A stretch of 64,000 bases of DNA from positions 10,600,587 through 10,664,586 of the forward strand of contig NC_071333.1 of assembly GCF_010183535.1 (NCBI RefSeq), in the 5' to 3' direction. The notes under the pieces were generated by a model. It was given only the letters and a program-made list of their open reading frames with translations, made no database searches and had not been told where the DNA came from. This DNA comes from Caenorhabditis remanei. Its lineage: Eukaryota > Nematoda > Chromadorea > Rhabditida > Rhabditidae. Positions 37,561 to 47,860 of this stretch are shown piece after piece. The stretch's first letter is position 1; each line of letters begins with the position of its first letter. The position numbers and the translations under genes were made by a program.

Positions 37561-38515
37561 AATGGTAGTAAAAACGCAAAGGTGTGATTGGGAAATTGAG
37601 AAAAAAACTGGAGAAGAAAAACACTTGTGGTGGAAGGAATGTGAAATTTTTAAAGTGAATACATAATAACTGAAGTATTTTGAATAGCACTGGAAAGAGT
37701 GAAGTAGGAATTTTCGGTGGCTCACTCCAAAAATGTATTATAATCCGTGTGTCTTGTGATCTGATTATCTTTTTGCTCTTGTTGGATGTAGACTTAATTT
37801 TAGTGTTGACATGCAGGATAAATATATGAAATATGTATTTTTGAATTTCTCGTAATTTATGATTTTTGGAAGCTGGAAGATGTAAAGTATCTATTCTTGG
37901 AAAACAAAAAAAAACTAAACTCTCAAAACAAAAACTTAAGAAAATTCACTTTCACACGACCAAGTATATAATTCAATAAAGTGGACGAGAGCTGACTTTT
38001 TCAAGTACTAAGACCAGAATATTGGGCATTTCCGGAGGAAAATGACCTCCATATATTTTGAGCCTATTTTGAAGCTAATAAGGAAAATGGAAAGGGGGAA
38101 ACGGGAAGGAAGCAGGCGGATTCAAATAAACAGCTTTTCTATAGTTTCTCAAAAAAGCTTGATAGAGAAATAGAGCACACGACGGAATATAAGATGGGAT
38201 TGAGAATGAATGCATGTCAAAAGAGAAATGAAGTGCGTGGGGATTGAAATAAAAACTGAAAGATGTTTTTGCACTGTGGTGACAAATAACAATGAACTTC
38301 TGCAAGAAACTTACTGAAAAATGAAATGTTTATTAAGAAATCTTTTGAATAGTTTGAATAGCGGCTGAAAGTTTTAATAAAGTTCGTGAAACCTTTTTAT
38401 TTATCAAATTTTGTAAAAAAAATCTTTTTTTCCGAATTTTAATATGAAAGAACAAACTATTGCGTCCTTATTAAAAAGTGAGACTTGGTTTTTGGCTTAA
38501 CAAAAAACTAAGAAA

Positions 38516-39647
38516 ATGTTTTTACCGGAAGAGAGTTTTCAAGTTGAAAGCAGATCCATTGTTACAAATGCTGTCATTGAATACGAGAATGCTCAACGAG
38601 TCTTCCTCCATGTGCCGAAATATTTGTGCAGAAATAAGCAAATGACACAAAGCCATGTTGCGGCCGAAGACTCCATACACATACAAATTATAAGCTCTTC
38701 GTTGCAAGATTTGTCAATTTTCTTATGTTCATTACACCTGCGGAAGAATCAAACAATAAAAATTGAAAAAGTCGGAAAAATTATGTTGCTCAAGCGGTTT
38801 TTTCTTTGAGGCATGGGATTAAGATTTTTGGTGAGTGAAGGATATCCACAGGCTAATTTTTTGTTTGTTTTGATCAGCCGCGAGATCAGAGCCAACAGAA
38901 AAAACCGGAAGATATCTTTGTTCTTTGCGGACATGGAATCTGAAAAATCTTGTATAATTGATAATTTCCCAGAGTTGAATTGTTCCCAGACTTTAGATTT
39001 CTCAGCCATATCACTATGGGTAGTTGGATGTCCGAGAATGAGCGTTGTTCTTTTGATACCTTCTCATGGCTAGTTCAAAGGAGACGTTATGAAGAATGGA
39101 ATTGGAATTTTTATTGGTGTCGTTTAGAAAAGATCGATCCAAAAGATTACTATAGGCCTTTTTGAATGTTTTCTTCATGTGAGAAAAAGTTTCCTCTTCC
39201 GTCCAAACTTTTGGACACTCTCGACATCAATCAAAATGAATTCCGGTATTCCGAAAGAAGCAGTGACCAATTGAAACATTCCACGTGACGATTCCTCATA
39301 ATTGGACTCATTTCGAACGGAAAACCAAAAAAACCAACTAGAAGCTTGCCGACAAAAACGCCATTAACTAGTCGGAAGAAGGAGAAAACTGTTCAATAAA
39401 AATGATGACAGGTCTTGAGATTCTCGGCATCAGAACTAATAAACCAGCGCTTATAGCAGCTTCAACATTTATATGTGATGATGAAGACGATTACGCAAAA
39501 CGTATTTATTCGATCAGGTACAAACATACCCGTTTGTTTCTATCAGATGTTCTCGAAAATCCGGATAGCGCACTTCACAAGATTCATTATATTGTTCTTC
39601 GAGATTTATTTTGCTTTTCCCTGATAGGAGACATGACGTTTTTGTGA
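38516..39647 (+). pseudogene. Stop-interrupted coding-like stretch, unknown family
   Basis: A frame open from 38516 is broken by TGA at 38807 and resumes to 39073. It contains a GTGAGT...TTTTGATCAG segment of 47 bp (38831-38877) that looks exactly like a nematode intron. A second frame (38980-39390), overlapping its end, gives peptide with natural-looking composition (for example RRRYEEWNWNFYWCRLEKID) but carries TGA codons at 39163 and 39285. A third frame follows at 39402-39647. Together these look like a decayed or mis-modelled gene. No domain is recognised, and a chance origin is possible. Confidence 0.25.
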
Positions 39648-41900
39648 CGTTTTTCTTCCAAAGGAGTTTTCTCGGTAACCAAAAAGTGCATACTGAAATT
39701 TCAAGTTTTCATATATTACTTTTGCGCTAACCCGTCAAATGTAATGAAAAAAATTCTGTAGTTTCTAGATTAAATTATTCAAGTTAGTAGTTTTCATTTA
39801 TTTCAAACCTTGTACACTTATTCATAATTTTTTGTTATTATGCTTTCATGACTTAATTGAAACTTCTGGCTAAAATGATCTTTAGACTTCGGAATAATTT
39901 AGGAAAATCGCAAAGTCACAATTAGTTAAGCTGTTTTTTTTAGAATCCAATAAAAATTATTTCTTGTTCAAAGCAATCTACAGTTTGCAAGACCAAATGA
40001 TTCCACTTAACCTATTCATAAAAATACCTACATTTCTAATCTATCGAACTTTTGGTCTTCCCCCCACCAATCCACTAAAGTGTTGTTTTTCCAAAAACAA
40101 ACCAATAAATTCATGGTTTTTTAAAACAAGAAATCTCAAAATGTTGAAACAAATTCCGTTATTCTAATTTCCACCTGACACCTGAACTAATCAGCGCGCA
40201 TCTCTCTCTTTTGCATCCTTGACGGAAAACAGTTCCGTTTGTTTTTTTTTTCTTGACGGTGTTTCGTTATCGGAAGTACTGAGAAACGATTAGCATTGAA
40301 AGCGAAATGTATACACAGTAATTACGATCAAACTAATTTCATTTCGGTCATCTTCAAAAAATTGATCTGCTACTACTGTTGGATCAAATTGTCAAAAGAT
40401 TATTCCATGATTGGATTCATATCCTTCTTTTGTTTTCCGTTTAGATCCTGGACTTTTTAAGAAATTTGTATCTGAATTGATCATGTTTCCTCCGACGATT
40501 CTTTGGGGGAATTTTTCCCAGAAGATAATGATCAACGAACATAAAAAGTCGCAACAAGCGCCGTAAAAATTAAATGATCTTCTGAATTCATTCAGCCGTG
40601 TTATCGTCCTGGCAAAGAGATAAGAGCGTAAGATCAAATTATTGAGAGACATCGGCATCAATTGAACATCCTGAATGATAGTTTCTGGGAGATGTTGTTT
40701 ATCAAAAAACCGGAAAGCTATTGTGACGTATCCGCGAGACTATAGGCACCTGGAAATTCACAAAAAAAGTTGTCTCGTGATTTGGAGAACAACATTCATT
40801 TTGGATTCAACAATCAGAACGATCTACGATTTTTCAGTACATAGCCTAAGCGCCTCAAAATTCAAAATTTCATGTTCTGAAAACGAAAACTTTCTCTCTT
40901 CAACTTTTAATAGTCAAGTAATTCAAATCATTTCCAAAATCATCTTGACCTACGCAATTTGGTACTTGACCACACCGATTTGATTCAGCTTTTCATTAAC
41001 CCTGTTCTCGCTCTCATCCAAACACACTTCTTCAGTTTTCCTTTCTAACCCAACAAAGTCTCTCTTCAAATTCATAAGTGATGTCTGTTTTCACCATATC
41101 CGCAATACTTTGCCTCCACTCATGACGCTTCAAAATTGGTCGAAACTAAAGTATACACGATGAGAAATCATCTCGGACTTTGCGATTTAGGAGAAAGAAA
41201 GGAAGAACATCCCTCCCCACGAAAGATCTCGGCGGCAAGCAGAAGTGGGCGGGATGCGGGAGGACAAGGCAATCGTCAGGACTAATTCATAAAAACGCGC
41301 TGAAATTAGTGAAAACCGGGAAAGGGGGTTGGTGGGAGGTGCTTGTATCTTCAGATCGTATAAAAGTGAGATGAGCAGCAGTTTTGCCATGTTCGTTTGT
41401 AGTGACGGTCGAGTTTCCCACTTATTCACGGCCCCTACTCTCCTTCTCCTGTTTCTTTCCCTGCCCTCCGTGAGGGTTTAACACCGTAATCCAACAATTA
41501 CATGGTGTCTTCGGATTTCTTCATTCAACTCAATTCTTCTTGTTTCCATTCCTCAATTCTTTCGTTTTCTCTATTCTTTGCTTCTTCTAAAGAGTATATT
41601 TTACAACTATAAAATCCATGCTAGTCTAGCCGTTCTGTACTAGCTTCTTTCCTATTTCTCATCGATTTGTTCCTTTTTTAGTAAAAGTGTCTATTTGAAA
41701 TCAGCGGATAGTTTTGAAAATTTGATTAAAATAACTTCAAATTATCTCAAATAAAATTGCGAAGACGTAATGTAGCTTTCTAAAATTGAATTATACTAGT
41801 TTGTCCGATTATTAAGTACTAACATAGTAGGTTTTGTCATCCTCTTAGTTCTATCACCATTCCTCAAAAACCTCAAATTCCAATTCTCAATTTTTACAGG

Positions 41901-44706
41901 ATGAAGTTACTCAACTTGTGCTTTTTGCTGTCTTCGTTACTAGCACTAACACTTGCCGAAGCGTATCATGACGGAGGATCCTGTGGAACCAATTCGATCC
42001 CTTACAAAATGGAAGTTGATAGTGAAGGAAAACCAGGTATCTATCACCCAAAGTCTCATTATCTAAGAATCAATTTGAATATTTCAGTTATATCTTGTGA
42101 AGCACCATCATGTTTCGGTATTTCATCGTCTCCGTCAAGTCGCCCAAGAGAATTGTCTGTGGTGAGTTGAGTTTAATGTGGTAAAGAAAGCGTCGTAAAA
42201 AGTTATATCCCTTTTCGGAGAGTTGTATTTTCGATTGTGTTCTCAAAGCACAACAATCGGAGGGAAACAGCTCGAAAGTGAAACGGAGAGGTCGGACAGT
42301 GTAATTTACGTAGATACATTTTATGGGAGTAGTGGTCATAGATCCGTTTGAATTGAGCTAATTAGTTGATTGGATTGAACGGAAGAAATACAGTTTCTAA
42401 ATAGATCCACAAATCTCTATAGTTTCGCTGATCTTTTTGTAGAATGTCTAGTTTGTTTTGCGGCAGATAATTTTATGTTTCATCAATCAATTAAACAAGC
42501 TGCCCGATCTTTGAGACATACCCAATTAGAACACCGGCTTCACCGATATTTTGCCGATATTTGACTGTAGCTTTATTCATGTTTTTTGACGTCTCTTCCT
42601 TTCTAAATGTGATCTCATCGAGCGTATAAATGAAGAGGTAGGCAAGCAAATTAATTGACGCGCGCGCGCGATCAGAAGTACATGAAACAGGATGACCGGA
42701 ACTGTCCAGGACATATGCTTGACCAAAAAGCGACGCGTTCGTCAAATATAATGGACTACGAAGAGTGACGAATGGTATGAGATTTTACAGAGCTGTGATC
42801 CATTCAAAGAAGTTGTATGTGTGGATGAACTTCAATGGACTTCGGGACTTGTTGAAATAAACAATGGAACTCATAGAACGTTGAAAACTGAATGTTGTTC
42901 TTATGAAGGAATGACAACAGCCAAAAACGTAAAAAGCATTTTCCTCGGTCCCGGACAATCGTACGTTGGTGGTTTGGTTGAGAAAGATGGCGAAGAATCT
43001 GGATTTGATCTTATCAAGGAGATCAGAAAAACTGTGAATGCAGACAATCAGTGAGTGCAATAACTTGTTCCTAGAGACAACAATTTGATTTTAGAGTTCA
43101 ATACATTGTCGGAGTGTACCGTATGGCCTGCAATGCCCCATCTGACTCTAGTGAGACATTATTGAATAAATATTTTTCCTGCAACTTGTAATTACTTCAG
43201 GCGAGGAACTACCAGTGCTTTCTAGAAACAAAAGAAAGCTTCGTGAGAGAAAATACGATGACTATGAAGAAGACAGACGTTACCGTGTAGGAAGAAGACG
43301 TCCATTCGCCATGAGAAGACGTGCTCTTCTCCAGAGACTTGAAGATTACTATGATGATTATGATTATGATTACAAAATTGTCAGAAGACCTTTCAGAAAG
43401 TAAGTCACTAAAGGTTACCAAAGACAAATACAACTATTTCAGAAGCCGCCTCCCATACAACGAGAATGCATTGTGGCCTCTTCAGTACTCCGCTCCTCAA
43501 CGTCACCGAACATTTGCTGAGAACACCTACAATGAGAAATCAGGTGTGTTAACTACAATGCAAGACGGAACCGCCGCTTTTTCTAACTATGGTGATTCTT
43601 CAGTAGAATCCGGTCCACTTCCTCCACCACCAAGCTCCAACTACATTGACGTAAGTTTGAAACTAACATTGCTTTCTTACCTACTGACTAACTCTAACAG
43701 TACTAACTTTTTAGTCGCAGAATATTGCGCCAGCATCGTCTGTTGTTCAATCGCCGGCCTACCCAGCAAATTCTCAAATGCCACAACCACCACCATCGGA
43801 CTCTTATACCGGAACTTATCAACAACAGAACACGTACAGCAGTTATCCATCTGTCGATCAGTACGCTGCATATCCTTCCGTGCAACAACCTGCCTACCAG
43901 CAAGTTTACCAACCAGCTTTTCAACCAGCATACCAACCATCCTACAGTCCATCTTCATATTCTGGTTACTCGGTAAGAGTATTATTGCATGTTGGAAGCT
44001 TAATGACTTTCATATTTCAGCCAAACTTGAACGGCTTCTTCACAAAAATGCAATGCTTCTCTGGTGACATGGAAGTTGAAACCGAAGACGGGATCAAATT
44101 AATCAAGGACTTGAAAATCGGAGACAAAGTACTCAGTATGGATGAAGCATTTGTGACCTATTCCCCAGTTATCATGTTTTTACACAAACGGGATGAAGAA
44201 CTGGCCGAATTCAACCTCATCGAAACTTCGAATGGTCATTCCATCAAGCTGACTGATAATCATTTGATCTACGTATCTGATTGCAACGCTAAATCTGATC
44301 TGAAGTACGACAAGCCAAAAACGGGTTAGAGATTGATGGATTTATTCATTTCAGATTGGTTGCCGCGAAGGAGGTCAAAACAGATGACTGCATTCACGTC
44401 ACTAATGAGAACAACATTGTCATCAAGAAAAAAGTGTCCAGCATTAGTAAAGTTATTGGAACAGGAATCTATTCTCCACTTACCACCACCGGAGATATCA
44501 TTGTCAACCGAGTTCTCGCTTCATGCCACTCCAACTTGGCTTTGAAATCTCTGCAACAAACTTTCTTCTCCCTTTACAAACGTACATCCAGCGTCTTCAA
44601 CAGTTTGTCGTACTTCAATTCAGTTCAAGAGGAAGGACACCTTCCAGTCGGAGTTGAAACTTTGACTAGTGTCATGGACTTGTTCATTCCTCAATCATTT
44701 GTTTAG
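41901..44706 (+). CDS. wrt-6: Warthog-type hedgehog-related protein with Hint domain (608 aa)
   Basis: Nine exons: 41901-42036, 42088-42161, 42791-43050, 43095-43150, 43201-43399, 43443-43650, 43715-43972, 44021-44304 and 44355-44706. All are in phase; the last intron is 50 bp with a GTACGA donor. A signal peptide leads into the Cys-rich Warthog domain (about 20-175; SCGTNSIPYKMEVD and SCEAPSCF are typical). After a basic, Tyr-rich linker and a Pro/Gln/Tyr region rich in YQ and PAYQ repeats, a Hint domain starts at Cys409 (MQCFSGD). It includes LTDNHLIYV (about 475) and ASCHSN (about 547). Hint domains cleave themselves before the Cys, releasing the N-terminal ligand. An acceptor ends one base before the ATG, suggesting spliced-leader trans-splicing. 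The symbol rests on the domain plan and on being the divergent neighbour of sax-3, as in C. elegans. Confidence 0.88.
42659..42670. repeat. (CG)6 run in wrt-6 intron 2
   Basis: Six CG dinucleotides in a row inside a 629-bp AT-rich intron. It may be a chance microsatellite; potential Z-DNA-forming sequence. Confidence 0.6.
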
Positions 44707-44892
44707 CCACGTTCCTTTAATAACTTAATATTGTTCTGATAATAATTGAACGTTGTTTAATAATGACTGATTAATCATAATATTTGCTTTTGCTTTGCTT
44801 TTTCCAAATTTACTATCATGTTAAACTATGCGGTTATTTTGTGCATTTGGTTGCAGCTGCTTTTCTTTCACTGTCACCCTGCCATGTTTTGA

Positions 44893-44898
44893 AATAAA
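44893..44898 (+). terminator. wrt-6: Polyadenylation signal of wrt-6
   Basis: AATAAA lies 187 nt after the wrt-6 stop, followed by a T-rich stretch. It is the first consensus signal downstream. Confidence 0.5.
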
Positions 44899-45811
44899 CA
44901 TTTTTATAATATAAACAACTTCTTTAGCCTTGGAGATTTTCTTTTACAAGTAGTTTGCTGAAAAATGAAACCTTAATGGTTTCAGTACGAGTTGCATCAT
45001 ATCTAACTAGAAAACTATCGTTCGAAAGCTATGTTTCATGTAAAATCCACGTTTTCGTAACATGTACACGATATATGTAATCTGAGTAGATCTCCAGTGT
45101 TTGAAAAGAACTGACCGAGTGTTACAAAACATGTCGTCTCATTTTGTGTGTCAGACGAGAAAAGATAAGAAATATTCAGGTTACTCAATATCTTTACCTC
45201 AGAACCTCTTTTAGTGCACAATTTCTTTCTTCTCATTTCTCGTTGACCTCTTGTCATTTGGTCCCAATTGTTGCTTTCTCGATGTGACTGATGAGTCCCG
45301 TCTGAGCGTTTTTTCCTCCAGGCGAGACATTTTTTGCCTCTACCTGTGTTTTGTTTTCTTCAGTGACTTAGTGATGGATTTTAAAAACAAGGTTCACTGG
45401 AATGGTAGGAGAGCAGGGAGAAAATATTGTCAGGGCTCCAATTGACGTCAATGATTCTAGTTCAGATTTTTACTTTTTTCCTATAGATTATTTCTCTGAA
45501 TCGGAGTAAACTGTTTCACCCCACTTACTTGGATTTCTGATAAAATTCAATAAAATTAAATACAAATTTTTATGTAACGTTTTCAAACGCCTGCACTTTC
45601 AATACATATAATCAGTGTACTTCAAATTTGTCATTTTTTTGATCTCTGTATCTTCTTTCTCTCGAAAACTACTCTAGTAATTCAAAACATTGAACAAGAT
45701 AAATGATTGATGTGCGCTCTTCTCTGATCTTTCTTCGATTGCCATACAATATATATGTGAGTGAGTCGAGTTGTTACATCTCACTCGTTTCCACCTTCTT
45801 AACTCTTTTGA

Positions 45812-46854
45812 AATGACATCAGAGCAGAACACGGCTCTTGTACGTGTATCAAGTCGACACGAGAAAATTGAGAAGTTTCCGGATTCCTGGGAAATGACTA
45901 GGATGTACAAGCAAAATCGTCTACTTTTCGTCTCATATATCGGTTTCATTTTTACTCTTGCAGAATGGTCTTTCTATTTTGAACGTTATTTCTTATCCTT
46001 TCATCTTGTCATGCTCATTTTTGAACGTCAAGGGCTTAACATTTTACTGGTACGTCTAGTAAGGATTAGTTCTTAAGCACTGAAGTGAAGATTAGAATTA
46101 GAGATTAGTATTATGCAACATGTCAAAAAATATAGCATTTGAAAATAGAAAAAGCAGTGATATTTTTGTGCTGTCAATTTTCTTTCTCAAAATACATACG
46201 CTTTTCACTGAAAAAAAGTAGGTCAAGTAGAGTAGTAAAACGATCGAATAATGACTAGGTGGTAGCATTAATCATCGAATGGCAATGTGTCATGGCATCG
46301 CATACATACTCGACGATATATCCTAGTTGTCAGAACGCGTCAGCTGACGTTCGGAGTTTGTAAGAAAAGAGACCTTCTAGTGAGCGGAGAAACAGAGAGT
46401 CTATGGGCCATTTTCTCGGGCGATTTGCAGGTGTCAACCGCAGATTTATCAAAATCTGAATGTTGTTTCTGGTTTCCACTCGGAAGTTCATTTGAGTCAG
46501 TGGAACTTCTGAAACGATTCATCTGTTTCCAATTTACGCATTCTTTCCAAATGTTTCAAATTGAAAAATCTCTTTTAAAAAGCACATAAATCAGACTGCA
46601 AATGCGATGGAAGCAATTGCCACGAGCAATGCAACATTTCGAAAAACAACCTCACTTTTAGTGGAGTTTCACGTGTTTCAAGTTTTTTAAATGCTGTGAA
46701 AAAAAACGGAGGCAAACTTTATATTTCAAATGATAGGTAGGTTTTTATGAGTTTCATTTTTTTGTTATGCCATGAAAAATTATTTTATTTGAACAAGGTT
46801 TTTGATATTAACTGTCAGAATTCTTCATTTTTATCTCCTTGTGTTAATCTAAAA
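45812..46854 (+). CDS. Receptor L-domain-like protein, partial gene model (possibly a remnant)
   Basis: No single open frame shows this gene, but exons with good splice signals chain in phase: 45812-45838 (ATG...GCTCTT/GTACGT), 45964-46049 (TTACTCTTGCAG/...ACTG/GTACGT), 46431-46495, 46595-46736 (.../GTAGGT) and 46821-46854 (stop TAA). The middle exons read NGLSILNVISYP, FLNVKGLTFYWCQPQIYQNL, then NCKCDGSNCHEQCNISKN and NLTFSGVSRVSSFLNAVKKN. Alternating Leu/Ile strands, an Asn-Leu-Thr-Phe strand after a Cys cluster and a GGKLYISND strand resemble the insulin/EGF-receptor L-domain proteins (irld-like) expanded in Caenorhabditis. There is no signal peptide in the proposed first exon and the model is short. 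Either 5' exons are missing or the gene is truncated. Family assignment is moderate; the exon chain is stronger. Confidence 0.45.
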
Positions 46855-47132
46855 CCATGAAGTAAACCCATTTACCCCGATTCGCTTTTTTTCTGTACAC
46901 TCTGATCAAAATATTAGTTAGATTGGAAAAACTAGTCCTCATCATTCATACCACAAAACTCTCACCATTGATACTTTTTCGTTTTCCAAAACCCTGTTAT
47001 TCCCCCCATCTTGTTCTCCTGAAAACTGGTGTAATCTTCCAAATCGTGGTCTCTCCCTCTTCATTGTCTCAACTCGTGTAATTCCACTTGTTTACCACCC
47101 ATCCACAATGATTTATTCACAATAGTTTCAGC

Positions 47133-47860
47133 ATGGGTACGGCTCAGCAATGTAGCCCGAGCGATGCATTCTTTTTTGGAGAAGCTTACACTACTTTCAA
47201 CAATAGGATGCATGTTACTGTGAGTTTCTTGAAAAAATTGAGCTGTTAAAGTGTTCTCGAATTTCAGGTCGCAGCTCGTATTATTCTGGCGGTCGAATTG
47301 ATAATGCTGTTCATTACAGTAGTCATTGTTCCACTGACAATTGGATTTTTCGATACGATATCTTTATTTCAAGTACTAGTAATTGGTTCAATTTGGATTA
47401 TGGCAGTTGTTGCATTGAACCGGCATAGGCATACCTTACTATGGCCAATCATAATAATGAAAGTAAGTTTTTCCCTCAAAATTGTTTTTGGAAATAGTAC
47501 TAGACGACGAAATCACTGTTTTCAGGTTTGTGAAATAATTCTTGGAGTGTTTCTTATAGTGATCGCAGCACTATTAGCCGTTGTTCGACGACGGGTTCTA
47601 CTCCGTTTAATGCAATGGAGGATAACCACAATAGATCGTAAGAATAATGCCATGAACATTTCTTCTTCAACCTATTCGTTTTTATTTCAGATTCCAACCA
47701 AGGCATTCACATTATTGGCTTATTGCTTTTCATGTTCCTTCAAATTGTGTACAACACAATAGCTGTCCAAACACTATGGGACGTGTTTGAGTATCTTCGA
47801 CAACGAACAATATTTCTATACAATCAGGAACGATCACAAGTTCATCAATATTTTTTGTAA
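47133..47860 (+). CDS. Four-transmembrane protein of unknown function (187 aa)
   Basis: Exons 47133-47219, 47268-47462, 47526-47637 and 47691-47860 join in phase. An AATAGTTTCAG acceptor ends one base before the ATG, pointing to trans-splicing. The protein has a 29-residue polar N-terminus, then four hydrophobic segments at about 31-54, 58-80, 86-113 and 135-160, and a polar Gln/Arg/Tyr C-tail of about 27 residues. Both ends are predicted cytoplasmic. Basic clusters (NRHRHT, RRRVLLR) mark inner loops. The layout resembles MARVEL or other tetraspan membrane proteins, but the CCG loop of true tetraspanins is absent and I do not recognise the family. Poly(A) signal candidates lie about 260 bp downstream. 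Confidence 0.75.

Larger units (their letters stand above)
31126..41899. other. Divergent intergenic interval between sax-3 and wrt-6
   Basis: About 10.8 kb between two divergently transcribed genes. I see a possible minus-strand 5' UTR exon near 37454, a GA-rich microsatellite near 36387-36412, an inverted repeat at 32424-32479 and a coding-like but stop-interrupted stretch at 38516-39647. The rest shows no gene. Most of it is presumably regulatory DNA for sax-3 and wrt-6. Confidence 0.5.

Noticed and set aside
40392..40983. Two open frames of 89 and 102 codons on opposite strands
   Set aside because: No signal peptide or family; splice sites and poly(A) signals do not fit either.
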